DNA of 64,000 nt from Clostridia bacterium. Its GTDB lineage: Bacteria; Bacillota; Clostridia; Oscillospirales; Acutalibacteraceae. Positions within the stretch are counted from its first letter, which is position 1. Each line of letters opens with the position of its first letter. Below the pieces are notes generated by a model. The model was not told where the DNA came from and did no database searches. It saw only the letters and a program-made list of their open reading frames with translations. Of this stretch, positions 56,460-64,000 are shown one piece after another. The stretch is from contig JAFYVE010000053.1 in assembly GCA_017549285.1 (NCBI GenBank), positions 104,894 through 168,893 of the forward strand. The letters are read 5' to 3'. The position numbers were made by a program, and so were the translations under genes.

Positions 56460-58598
56460 TTAACCGTAAATTTTATTGAGCCAGCATATTACGTGACTTG
56501 CAAAACCGTGGTTACAGCTTGCGTAACTTGTCATATTCTCCCAGAGTGTGCCTGTGCTTTCAGCCATAGGAAGGAAGAATCCTCTTATGTCTTCGGTCAC
56601 TTTTTCGTATTCACCGTCTGTAAAAAGAATCTCGAGTCTTAAATAATTTCCGATAAATGCATTTGACGGGTGAATATCGGGGTAATTATCTTTTTCTTTT
56701 CTTACTGAGCCGAATTCATTCACAAGTTTTCTGTAAAGCTCGGGATATGTTTCCTTTGTTGCTGTTCTTGTGAAGAATGCGTAATACTGACATGTTTCAG
56801 ACCTGTTGTCGGTTCTTTCAGCAACCCCGTCAGCATTCAGAATTGCATTATCGCAGAAGAACTCACCGTCAAAAGATTTTTCTCTGATTGTTTCACGGAG
56901 TTTTTCGGCTTTGTTGTGAAGCTCTTCATCACCGTAAAGTTCGCATATGCAATCAAGGAAGAGTGCATAAAGCATATTTGAGGGATAATTGATATCCTGA
57001 ACAAAATCATTTGCCTTTGACCATTCAACGAAAACCCAGCTTTCGAGTTTTTCAAGAAGCCCGTCTTTGTTTTCGTATTTTTTTAAGAAATCAAGGAGCT
57101 TATATACCTTTTCTTTTGCTGAATCGATAAGTTCTCTGTCACCGCTTCTGTCAAGGTATTCTCTGAGTTCAATGACATACCACATCGCCCAGTTGGGAAT
57201 GTAACAACCGTCGTTATGGTCAGCAGGGTAGCACATCGGAAGCATTCCGTCGGGAAGATGAGAGAACTTTTCCGGCATTATGAAGTTTTCAAGGAAGTTG
57301 TGTTCAACAGGACTTGCACCTGTCAGTTCTTTTTCAACACGTGAAGTGAAGAAACTGTCACACAGCCAACCTGCACGTTCTCTGTGTGCACAGTCCATAA
57401 AAATGTCGGTTGAATTCTGACAGAATGTTTCAACGGCCGCATCATAAATTTTCTGAAGGTCGCTGTCGGGCATCTTTTTTGCGTTTGTGATGAGAGTTTC
57501 ATCATAACATTCTCTGTACTGTGAAACGTTGCTTATAAGTGTGGGGGCATATGCCGAAATTATCTGAATGTATCTGTATGTATAAGGTTCAAACGATACA
57601 ATGTCATAAGTTCTGCCTCCCTGGAGTGCCCATTTGACAACATTTGCGCAACCGTTTTTACCCGCATCGGGATATCCTTCTTCGGGAAGAGTTTCGTTGA
57701 AAACAGCATAAATCTGGGTGTCGTGCTCGGCTGTCAATGAAAGTCGGATGTAACCGGTTGTATTTTTGCCCATATCATAAACTGCGGCACAGTTTACACC
57801 GAGTGCTACGGGCTCATTTTCTGTTGCATCGGGCTCAAGAATCTGCATAACGTGAGCATAAAGGTCATTGACTGTGTCAGCTTCAAGCTCTTCACGCTTG
57901 AAGCCTTTGAGTTCATCGTTTATTTCAAGAAGACTTCTGTCTTTGTATTCTTTCTTGTTCTTTGTGGGAATGATAATTCCTCTTGAAACGATTTTCTGAG
58001 CCTTTATTTCTTCGTATCTGCAATAGGGTATATTTCTTTCAATAAACACCTTTTCAGTAGTTTTTTCGAGAAGTGTGTTTTCATATTTTTCTTCGGGACG
58101 TGTCATAAATGCATCATAATACGCATCGAAAACATAGCTCTCTGTGAAAGGACGCTGGAATGAGAACCTCTGCACATTTCTGATTCTGTTACGGTAATTT
58201 ATAACTTCAAATTCGTTCTCACTTCCTGTTGCAAGTGAAACTTCACCATCTGTGAGAAGCTCCATACATATGAATGACGGTTGGTCTGTGAGGTAAAAAC
58301 TGTTTACGTTGTAACCTGTTGCAATAACAGAAATAACATTTTCGTCACGTGTGAGTTTTTCTGTCATATTATATTCGCTCACACGGAAGAAACCGTGTGC
58401 AGCTCTTGCAGGACCTGCAGCATAAAACTGACCGTTTATGAAAATCTGATATCTTGAATGTGATGCAATACGCAGAATATACTGATGTCCTTTTTCTGCA
58501 ATTGCTCTGAAAACAAGAGAATGATTCATTTCATTCTCTTTGCCTTTTTCCCATACGGGGACGGCTTTTGTGAAGTTTACTTTTTGTGAAACAGGCAT
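56460..58598 (-). CDS. GH78-like (alpha-L-rhamnosidase superfamily) protein
   Basis: 712 residues, ribosome site AAGGAGG. N-terminal beta-sandwich (GHQYILRIASHSRYQIFINGQFYAAGPA) is followed by an (alpha/alpha)6 barrel from about 390. The signature reads MDCAHRERAGWLCDSFFTSR where classical GH78 has DCPQR...GWTGDA; the Asp and the acidic/aromatic frame are kept, so it may be active in a distinct subfamily. Further barrel landmarks are NWAMWYVIELREYLDRSGD and a WENM segment near the C-terminus. No signal peptide. The gene starts within 2 nt of the ComF-like stop, and the last ComF codons form its ribosome site, so the two are translationally coupled although functionally unrelated. Confidence 0.8.
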   Translation of the reverse strand: MPVSQKVNFTKAVPVWEKGKENEMNHSLVFRAIAEKGHQYILRIASHSRYQIFINGQFYAAGPARAAHGFFRVSEYNMTEKLTRDENVISVIATGYNVNSFYLTDQPSFICMELLTDGEVSLATGSENEFEVINYRNRIRNVQRFSFQRPFTESYVFDAYYDAFMTRPEEKYENTLLEKTTEKVFIERNIPYCRYEEIKAQKIVSRGIIIPTKNKKEYKDRSLLEINDELKGFKREELEADTVNDLYAHVMQILEPDATENEPVALGVNCAAVYDMGKNTTGYIRLSLTAEHDTQIYAVFNETLPEEGYPDAGKNGCANVVKWALQGGRTYDIVSFEPYTYRYIQIISAYAPTLISNVSQYRECYDETLITNAKKMPDSDLQKIYDAAVETFCQNSTDIFMDCAHRERAGWLCDSFFTSRVEKELTGASPVEHNFLENFIMPEKFSHLPDGMLPMCYPADHNDGCYIPNWAMWYVIELREYLDRSGDRELIDSAKEKVYKLLDFLKKYENKDGLLEKLESWVFVEWSKANDFVQDINYPSNMLYALFLDCICELYGDEELHNKAEKLRETIREKSFDGEFFCDNAILNADGVAERTDNRSETCQYYAFFTRTATKETYPELYRKLVNEFGSVRKEKDNYPDIHPSNAFIGNYLRLEILFTDGEYEKVTEDIRGFFLPMAESTGTLWENMTSYASCNHGFASHVICWLNKIYG

Positions 58599-58599
58599 A

Positions 58600-59313
58600 T
58601 TAATTCCTCCTTAGGTTTGTTGTGGCAATTACTGCGCAGTAAACATTTTCAGCATCATATAAGCTGAGCATTTTTGAGCATTCATTCAATGTGTTTCCCG
58701 ATGTTTTTATATCGTCAATCAACAGAATGTTTTTTCCTTTGATTTTTTCAGTCTGTACGCAATCGAAAACACCCGCAACGTTTCCGCTTTTGAATAATAA
58801 CTCAGTGTCGTGCTGGCGGTTTGTTTCATAGAGTTTTACAAGAAGTGTCGCCACGGGGAGCTCAAGTTTTTCTCCGAGAGCATCGGCAAGAAGCTCGGTC
58901 TGATTATAGCCTTTTTCAGCCATTTCTTTTTCTGTCTGAGGAACAAAAGTTATGTAATCAAGAGTTACATCCGAAAAATTCTCTTTAACGGATGATGCAA
59001 TCATTTCTGCAAAAAACGAAGTGCTTACCGTGTAATTTTTATATTTCCAGTAATGTATCCCGGTCTTTAAAACATCTTTATAAATAAAAGGTGCCGTAAG
59101 AGCTGTATAATATCTGCTGTGCTTTTTGCAGGTGCATTCTTTTTCGGGCATAGCGCACAGATGACATGCATTCCCTCTTATTACGGGTGCTGTTTTTCTG
59201 CATGTTTTACACACTTTTGTATCCTTCGGAATAACTCTGTGACAAAGTGCACACCTGTCAGGAAAGAATGCCGCACGGATTGGAGATAAGAGTTCTTTTA
59301 ATAATGCTGACAT
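58600..59313 (-). CDS. comFC: ComF family protein
   Basis: 237 residues. An N-terminal zinc finger (RCALCHRVIPKDTKVCKTC, then HLCAMPEKECTC) is followed by a type I phosphoribosyltransferase-like domain with the PRPP-site signature NILLIDDIKTSGNTLNEC. ComFC proteins take part in uptake of transforming DNA with the ComFA helicase; no comFA is present nearby, and many non-competent bacteria keep only this gene. It has its own promoter, and transcription is divergent from csoR. Confidence 0.9.
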   Translation of the reverse strand: MSALLKELLSPIRAAFFPDRCALCHRVIPKDTKVCKTCRKTAPVIRGNACHLCAMPEKECTCKKHSRYYTALTAPFIYKDVLKTGIHYWKYKNYTVSTSFFAEMIASSVKENFSDVTLDYITFVPQTEKEMAEKGYNQTELLADALGEKLELPVATLLVKLYETNRQHDTELLFKSGNVAGVFDCVQTEKIKGKNILLIDDIKTSGNTLNECSKMLSLYDAENVYCAVIATTNLRRN

Positions 59314-59343
59314 AAATTAATCCTCAAAAAATTTCTTTTGATT

Positions 59344-59372
59344 ATTATACATTCAATTGTTTTCTCAGTCAA
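59344..59372 (-). promoter_or_regulatory. promoter of comFC and the GH78-like gene
   Basis: Minus strand: -35 TTGACT (59367-59372), 17-bp spacer, -10 TATAAT (59344-59349). It lies next to, but does not overlap, the csoR promoter. Confidence 0.8.
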
Positions 59373-59381
59373 GACGCAGTA

Positions 59382-59410
59382 TTGACATATACCCCACGGG
59401 GGTATATAAT
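59382..59410 (+). promoter_or_regulatory. csoR-copA promoter with embedded CsoR operator
   Basis: Perfect consensus: -35 TTGACA (59382-59387), 17-bp spacer, -10 TATAAT (59405-59410). The spacer is the copper-repressor site TATACCCC-AC-GGGGGTATA (59388-59406), matching the known CsoR operator pattern TACCC...GGGTA. A bound CsoR would block RNA polymerase directly, so the pair should be switched on by Cu(I). Confidence 0.92.
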
Positions 59411-59425
59411 AAAGACGGTGATTTT

Positions 59426-59725
59426 ATGAATAATCAGGAATGTTGCCGTCATAAAAAGAACGGCAGAAGTGCCGAATCAAAAAAGACACTCGAAAACAGA
59501 ATAAACAGAATTACGGGTCAGCTCGGCGGAATTAAAAGAATGATAGAAGAAGACAGATATTGTGCCGATATTCTTATTCAGCTTTCAGCCGCAGAAAGTG
59601 CCTTGCAGAATCTTTCTTATATCATTCTTAAAGAGCATCTTGAAAGTTGTGTTTCCGAAGAAATAAAAAAGGGTAACAGCGAAATAATAGCCGAAACTAT
59701 GGATATTATAAGAAAAATAAAATAA
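59426..59725 (+). CDS. csoR: copper-sensing transcriptional repressor CsoR
   Basis: 99 residues from the ATG at 59426; a longer frame opens upstream of the promoter and is rejected. All-helical CsoR/RcnR fold. The Cu(I) ligand triad is visible as Cys in EEDRYCADILIQ and His and Cys in LKEHLESCV, the C-H-C set of true copper sensors (RcnR-type nickel sensors differ). The basic N-terminal half (ENRINRITGQLGGIKRMIEED) binds DNA. It controls its own gene and copA through the operator in the promoter. An extra N-terminal NNQECCRHKK segment with a Cys pair may add metal affinity. Confidence 0.95.
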   Translation: MNNQECCRHKKNGRSAESKKTLENRINRITGQLGGIKRMIEEDRYCADILIQLSAAESALQNLSYIILKEHLESCVSEEIKKGNSEIIAETMDIIRKIK

Positions 59726-59738
59726 AAGGGGGATTACT

Positions 59739-62246
59739 GTGAAAGAAAAATTCTCCGTAACGGGGATGTCGTGCAGTGCATGTTCATCGGCTGTTGAACG
59801 CAGTGTAAAAAGTCTTGACGGCATAAAAAGTGTTGAAGTAAGCCTTCTTACAAACTCAATGACAGCAGAATATGATGAAAAAGTAATTTCTGCAGAAAAA
59901 ATAATTTCTGCCGTTGAAAAAGCAGGCTATAAAGCGGAAGTTTTTTCAGGCGAAAAGAAAAAAGTGAATAAACAGGAAGAAAACGACCCTGTGAAAGAAA
60001 TGAAAATCCGTCTTATTGTTTCATTTGTCTGTCTTGTTCCGCTTATGTATATTGCGATGGGTCATATGGTGTCCTTGTCGTTGCCGTCATTCCTTGATGG
60101 TGTGAATAACGGTGTTGCATTCACATTTATTCAGTTTCTTCTTACATTACCCGTGATGTATGTAAACAGAAAATATTATGTAAACGGCTTTAAAACACTC
60201 ATAAAAGGTTCACCCAATATGGATACCCTTGTTGCAACGGGTTCACTTGCCGCAATTGCTTACGGCGTTTATTCCGTTTTTGCAATAGGTAATGCTCTGG
60301 GTAACGGGAATACAGATATTGCACAGAAGATTCTTCATAACCTGTATTTTGAATCGGGTGCTATGATTCTTACCCTGATTACTTTCGGCAAATTCCTTGA
60401 GGCAAAGTCAAAAAAGAAAACAACAGATGCAATTGAGAAATTGCTTGAACTAAGACCCGATACGGCTCTTGTTGAAAAAGACGGTGAAGAAACAGAAGTC
60501 CCTGTTGAAGACGTCAGAAAAGGCGATATAGTTATTGTAAAAGCAGGTATGAGTGTGCCCGTTGACGGAATTGTTACGGAAGGTCACGCCACAGCAGATG
60601 AAGCTGCATTGACGGGTGAGAGTATTCCCGTTGAAAAAAGTGCAGGTGACTCAGTAACAGGCGGAACGGTAATAAAAAACGGTTTTGTAAAATTCAGAGC
60701 TGAAAAAATCGGCGAAGATACTGCACTTGCGAAAATTCTCAGGCTTGTGGAAGAAGCATCATCGTCAAAAGCACCCATTTCAAAACTTGCCGATAAAATC
60801 AGCGCAGTATTCGTTCCTTGTGTAATGCTCATTTCTGTTATAACATTTATTGCGTGGATTATTATTAAAAAAGATTTTTCTCAGGCTCTTGATTTTGCTG
60901 TTTCGGTGCTTGTTATTTCGTGCCCGTGTGCATTGGGTCTTGCAACTCCCACAGCAATAATGGTCGGTACGGGTCTTGGAGCTGAAAACGGAATTCTTAT
61001 CAGAAATGCTGAAAGCCTTGAAAAGACGCATAAGGTTGATACTGTTGTGCTTGATAAAACGGGCACAATCACAAAGGGTAAACCCGTTGTGACCGATATT
61101 CTGACTGTTGAAGGAATAAGTGCAACGGAATTGATTCAGACGGCTTATACTGCAGAAAAATTATCAGACCATCCGTTGTCTGTTGCAATAAACGAAAAGG
61201 CAGAAGAACTGAATCTTGTTGCTGATGAAGTGCAGGAGTGTGAAATCATTCCCGGCAGAGGAGTAAAAGCTGTCTGCGATAAAAGAATAATCCTTGCGGG
61301 AAATATTCTTATGATGAATGAGAATGAAATTGACATTTCTTTTTCCCGTGATAAATATAATATGTTGGCAGAAGCAGGAAAAATACCTGTATTTTTTGCA
61401 TCAGACAGCAGATTCATCGGCATAATCGCTGTTGCTGATGAAATAAAAGAATCAAGTCCCGAAGCGGTGGCTCAGCTTAAAAAAACGGGTGTCGAAGTCA
61501 TTATGCTGACGGGTGACAATGAGAAAACGGCATCATATATTGCAGAAAAAACGGGAATTGAAAAAATTATAACGGGTGTTCTGCCTGATGGAAAAGAAGC
61601 GGTTATCAGTCAGTTGCAGAGCGAAAAACGGACGGTTGCGATGGTCGGTGACGGTATAAACGATGCCCCTGCACTTACAAAAGCCGATGTGGGAATTGCT
61701 ATCGGTGCCGGTACAGATGTTGCAATTGAATCTGCAGATATTGTTCTTGTAAAAAGTGACCTGAATGATGTTGTAGGGGCAATCAGGCTCAGTAAGTATG
61801 TTATGCGCAATATAAAACAGAATCTTTTCTGGGCATTTTTCTATAATGTGCTCGGAATTCCTCTTGCCGCAGGTGCTCTGTTTGTTCCTCTCGGAATTAA
61901 GCTCAGTCCGATGATAGGTGCGGCGTGTATGAGTATGAGCTCTGTCTGCGTTGTTTCAAATGCATTAAGACTTAAGTTTAAAAAAATAAAAAATGAGCCT
62001 GCTGAAAAGGCTCCCGAAATAAAAGAAAGGATGAATGAAATGAAAAAAACAATTTTTATCGAGGGTATGATGTGTCCGCATTGTACAGGAAGAGTTGATA
62101 AGGTGCTCAACGCAATGGAGGGCATTTCAGCAACTGTAAGCCTTGAGGAAAAATGTGCTTTCGTCACAATGGCAAAAGAATATTCCGATGAACAGCTTAA
62201 AGCTGTAATTGAAAACGAAGGCTATACCGTAACAGAAATCAGATAA
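59739..62246 (+). CDS. copA: copper-exporting P1B-type ATPase with N- and C-terminal metal-binding domains
   Basis: 835 residues from a GTG start. N-terminal heavy-metal domain (GMSCSAC), eight membrane helices, the CPC ion site VISCPCALGLATPT, phosphorylation motif DKTGTITKGKP, phosphatase motif TGES and hinge GDGINDAPAL, with MSMSSVCVVSNALRL in the last helix as in Cu(I) pumps. After about residue 745 comes a linker and a second heavy-metal domain, GMMCPHCTGRV, at the extreme C-terminus. A C-terminal metal domain is unusual in bacterial CopA; it begins at an internal ATG with a ribosome site (see 62040-62246). It exports Cu(I) across the cytoplasmic membrane. Confidence 0.95.
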   Translation: MKEKFSVTGMSCSACSSAVERSVKSLDGIKSVEVSLLTNSMTAEYDEKVISAEKIISAVEKAGYKAEVFSGEKKKVNKQEENDPVKEMKIRLIVSFVCLVPLMYIAMGHMVSLSLPSFLDGVNNGVAFTFIQFLLTLPVMYVNRKYYVNGFKTLIKGSPNMDTLVATGSLAAIAYGVYSVFAIGNALGNGNTDIAQKILHNLYFESGAMILTLITFGKFLEAKSKKKTTDAIEKLLELRPDTALVEKDGEETEVPVEDVRKGDIVIVKAGMSVPVDGIVTEGHATADEAALTGESIPVEKSAGDSVTGGTVIKNGFVKFRAEKIGEDTALAKILRLVEEASSSKAPISKLADKISAVFVPCVMLISVITFIAWIIIKKDFSQALDFAVSVLVISCPCALGLATPTAIMVGTGLGAENGILIRNAESLEKTHKVDTVVLDKTGTITKGKPVVTDILTVEGISATELIQTAYTAEKLSDHPLSVAINEKAEELNLVADEVQECEIIPGRGVKAVCDKRIILAGNILMMNENEIDISFSRDKYNMLAEAGKIPVFFASDSRFIGIIAVADEIKESSPEAVAQLKKTGVEVIMLTGDNEKTASYIAEKTGIEKIITGVLPDGKEAVISQLQSEKRTVAMVGDGINDAPALTKADVGIAIGAGTDVAIESADIVLVKSDLNDVVGAIRLSKYVMRNIKQNLFWAFFYNVLGIPLAAGALFVPLGIKLSPMIGAACMSMSSVCVVSNALRLKFKKIKNEPAEKAPEIKERMNEMKKTIFIEGMMCPHCTGRVDKVLNAMEGISATVSLEEKCAFVTMAKEYSDEQLKAVIENEGYTVTEIR
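62040..62246 (+). CDS. nested CopZ-like copper chaperone, possible internal start in copA
   Basis: The last 68 codons of copA read MKKTIFIEGMMCPHCTGRV... and end in GYTVTEIR, almost exactly the size and form of free CopZ (about 69 residues). The internal ATG at 62040 has AAAGG at 62026-62030, 9 nt upstream, a normal translation start. Independent synthesis would give both pump and chaperone from one gene. Alternatively it is only a fused domain left after loss of the stop between copA and copZ. Confidence 0.45.
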   Translation: MKKTIFIEGMMCPHCTGRVDKVLNAMEGISATVSLEEKCAFVTMAKEYSDEQLKAVIENEGYTVTEIR

Positions 62247-62316
62247 ATGATTATGTTGCGAGTATGTAAAAATAATTAATTATTCTTAAATAATAATTAC
62301 AGGAATGAAATTATTA

Positions 62317-62345
62317 TTTACAAAATAAAACGGATGTGATATATT
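62317..62345 (+). promoter_or_regulatory. promoter of the NfeD-SPFH pair
   Basis: -35 TTTACA (62317-62322), 17-bp spacer, -10 TATATT (62340-62345). Confidence 0.5.
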
Positions 62346-62367
62346 TATATCAAGGAGGTGACACACT

Positions 62368-62799
62368 ATGATGGTTTATGTATGGCTGGGTATTATGATT
62401 GCAGCGGTCGTTGTGGAAGTCTGTACTGCACAAATGGTTTCTGTATGGTTTGCAATCGGAGCTTTATGTTCATTTTTTGTGGCTCTTGCCGGCGTTGAAC
62501 AGCTCTGGATACAGATCGTTGTGTTTGTTATAGCTTCAGCAATCACCGTCATTGTTACCCGTCCGCTTGTCAAAAAACTGGTCAATAAAAGAGCAGAGCC
62601 GACAAATGCAGATATGGTCATTGGAAAAACAGGTGTCGTAACCGAAAAAATAGATAACCTTGCTCCCACGGGCCTTGTAAAGGTTAACGGAAACGTCTGG
62701 ACTGCCCGTTCAGTTGATGATTCGGTTATTGAAGAGAATGACAGAGTAGTCATAAAAGAAATAAGCGGTGTAAAACTGCTTGTTATAAAAGAAAGTTAA
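62368..62799 (+). CDS. NfeD-like membrane protein
   Basis: 143 residues behind a perfect AAGGAGGTGA. Two or three N-terminal membrane helices (VWLGIMIAAVVVEVCTAQMVSVWFA; IQIVVFVIASAITVIVTRPLVKKL) are followed by the NfeD OB-fold domain, with IGKTGVVTEKIDNLAPTGLVKVNGNVWTARS as the core. NfeD proteins pair with SPFH/stomatin proteins to organise membrane microdomains, and the partner gene starts 15 nt downstream. This is the short form without the serine-protease domain. Confidence 0.9.
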   Translation: MMVYVWLGIMIAAVVVEVCTAQMVSVWFAIGALCSFFVALAGVEQLWIQIVVFVIASAITVIVTRPLVKKLVNKRAEPTNADMVIGKTGVVTEKIDNLAPTGLVKVNGNVWTARSVDDSVIEENDRVVIKEISGVKLLVIKES

Positions 62800-62814
62800 T
62801 CAGGAGGTATTATC

Positions 62815-63741
62815 ATGGGTTGGATTATTACTTTAGCTGTATTGGTTGTATTTTTGCTTATCATTGTTATTGCAAACATCAAAATTGTTCCGCAGTCAAA
62901 AGCATATGTTATGGAAAGACTCGGTGCATATCAGGGTACATGGCAGACAGGTCTTCACGTAAAAATTCCTTTTATTGAAAGAGTTGCAAAGATTGTTTCA
63001 CTCAAGGAAAAAGTTGCGGATTTCCCCCCTCAGCCCGTTATTACAAGAGATAACGTAACAATGCAGATAGATACAGTTGTTTTCTATCAGATTACAGACC
63101 CCAAGCTTTTCACATACGGTGTTGAAAGTCCCGTTGCTGCTATTGAAAATCTTACAGCAACAACACTCCGTAATATCATCGGTGAAATGGATTTTGATAC
63201 AACTCTTACATCAAGAGATATCATCAATGCAAAAATCAGAGGTATTCTCGACGAAGCTACTGACCCCTGGGGCATCAAGGTAAACAGAGTTGAACTTAAA
63301 AACATCTTCCCGCCCAAGGAAATTCAGGATGCGATGGAAAAGCAGATGAAGGCAGAGCGTGAACGCCGTGAATCTATTCTTCGTGCAGAAGGTGAAAAGG
63401 CAAGTAAGATTCTTGTTGCCGAAGGTCAGAAAGAATCACAGATTCTTGCCGCAGAAGGCGAAAAGCAGGCTGCTATCCTCAGAGCTGAAGCTGTAAAAGA
63501 AGCAAAAATCCGTGAAGCAGAAGGTGAAGCTCAGGCTATTGTTGCTGTTCAGCAGGCAAAGGCTGAAGGTATCAAGGTGCTTAATGAAGCTGCTCCCACT
63601 AAGGAAGTTCTTACAATTAAGAGCCTTGATGCGTTTACTGCAGCTGCAGACGGTCAGGCTACAAAGATTATCATTCCTTCAGATATTCAGGGACTTGCAT
63701 CTCTCACAACCACAGCAGCAGAACTTTTTGACAAAAAGTAA
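62815..63741 (+). CDS. SPFH/Band 7 (stomatin-like) protein
   Basis: 308 residues. One N-terminal membrane helix (WIITLAVLVVFLLIIVIANI), then the SPFH domain (VPQSKAYVMERLGAYQGTWQTGLHVKIPFIERV; DNVTMQIDTVVFYQITDP), then a long Ala/Glu-rich coiled coil (~175-255, repeats like RAEGEKASKILVAEGQKESQIL) and a short hydrophobic end. This is the bacterial stomatin/QmcA type. It oligomerises in the membrane and forms scaffolds or shields for proteases and transporters. It forms a two-gene operon with NfeD. Confidence 0.95.
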   Translation: MGWIITLAVLVVFLLIIVIANIKIVPQSKAYVMERLGAYQGTWQTGLHVKIPFIERVAKIVSLKEKVADFPPQPVITRDNVTMQIDTVVFYQITDPKLFTYGVESPVAAIENLTATTLRNIIGEMDFDTTLTSRDIINAKIRGILDEATDPWGIKVNRVELKNIFPPKEIQDAMEKQMKAERERRESILRAEGEKASKILVAEGQKESQILAAEGEKQAAILRAEAVKEAKIREAEGEAQAIVAVQQAKAEGIKVLNEAAPTKEVLTIKSLDAFTAAADGQATKIIIPSDIQGLASLTTTAAELFDKK

Positions 63742-63758
63742 AATACACAATAAACGAA

Positions 63759-63784
63759 ACAGCCATCGGGAAACCGATGGCTGT
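63759..63784 (+). terminator. terminator of the NfeD-SPFH pair
   Basis: An 11-bp perfect stem, ACAGCCATCGG (63759-63769) with CCGATGGCTGT (63774-63784) and a GAAA loop. The following T tract is poor. Confidence 0.7.
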
Positions 63785-63797
63785 TGTTCATATAAAT

Positions 63798-63999
63798 CAG
63801 AATTTATCGCTGAGCGATAAATTCTGAATGATATATTTTTCCTGCAGAAAAATATGATTTTATGCTACGCAAAATGATGTATGACCTACGGTCAAATGAT
63901 GCGTTTGCCTACGGCAAACATTTCGGAAGGGCTTCGCCCTTACCCATTTTATAATTCAAGCCGCAAAGCGGCTTCCGACATTTTTGCCAAAGGCAAAAA
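63798..63999. repeat. second array of miniature hairpins, reaching the window edge
   Basis: Eight stem-loops in 200 bp: CAGAATTTATCGC/GCGATAAATTCTG (63798-63826, 13 bp), ATATTTTTC/GAAAAATAT (63833-63855), ATTTT/AAAAT (63857-63875, weak), TGACC/GGTCA (63882-63894), GTTTGCC/GGCAAAC (63903-63919), AAGGGC/GCCCTT (63927-63941), AAGCCGC/GCGGCTT (63958-63974) and TTTTTGCC/GGCAAAAA (63981-63999). Loops are mostly TAC, TTC or AAA. Linkers at the start of the array contain ATGAT(AT), as in the array at 25236-25410. No coding frame is present and the array probably continues past the edge. Confidence 0.75.
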
Positions 64000-64000
64000 C

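Noticed and set aside
62247-62316. Terminator after copA
   Set aside because: Only AT-only inverted repeats are visible (around TAATTATT/AATAATTA), too weak to call; copA may read through into nfeD.

Overview
The window looks like a chromosome segment from an anaerobic Clostridia member, most likely an Oscillospirales/Ruminococcaceae-type gut or rumen bacterium. The grounds are a low-GC Firmicutes-type str operon, sigma-A promoters with 17-bp spacers, strong AGGAGG ribosome sites with some TTG and GTG starts, a type I dockerin on a BspA-like leucine-rich-repeat protein, and many plant or host glycan enzymes. No phage, transposase, integrase, rRNA or CRISPR array was seen.

Layout. 1-5475 (minus): a GH78 rhamnosidase cut by the window edge, a secreted phosphodiester glycosidase, a TM2 protein and guaB. 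5833-18014 (plus): rpoB, rpoC, then rpsL, rpsG, fusA and tuf, with their own promoters and structured leaders. 18083-24935 (minus): an EndoA toxin without its antitoxin, a GH2 enzyme, two ZIP transporters around a rubredoxin, then cysE-cysS. 25124-27661 (plus): tRNA-Val, an array of miniature hairpins, a small unknown gene, a MraY-like transferase and two paralogous membrane proteins. 27838-34252 (plus): an F-type ATP synthase operon with a b/delta/alpha fusion and an epsilon subunit lacking its helical domain. 34341-34655 (minus): tRNA-Pro followed by a decayed tRNA-like copy. 34806-36940 (plus): queH and two tandem nuclease/phosphatase paralogues. 37020-41000: LRR-dockerin protein (minus), a MecA-like adaptor and a flavin reductase (plus).

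41249-51308 (plus) holds a 3266-residue secreted multidomain GH2 protein and, 16 nt downstream, an 80-residue cysteine-containing peptide of unknown role. 51573-56404 (plus) is a five-gene operon: double SCP2-like protein, class III aminotransferase, split transketolase (two genes), second double SCP2-like protein. It looks like an uncharacterised biosynthetic module and is the best candidate here for an undescribed system. 56460-59313 (minus) has comF and a second GH78-like enzyme, translationally coupled. 59382-62246 (plus) is a copper module: CsoR with its operator inside its own promoter, and CopA with a CopZ-like C-terminal domain that has its own internal start. 62368-63741 (plus) is an NfeD/SPFH membrane-microdomain pair. 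The window ends in a second miniature-hairpin array.

Themes: core transcription/translation and energy genes are interleaved with secreted glycan enzymes. All functions are inferred from motifs and gene context; no database search was run.
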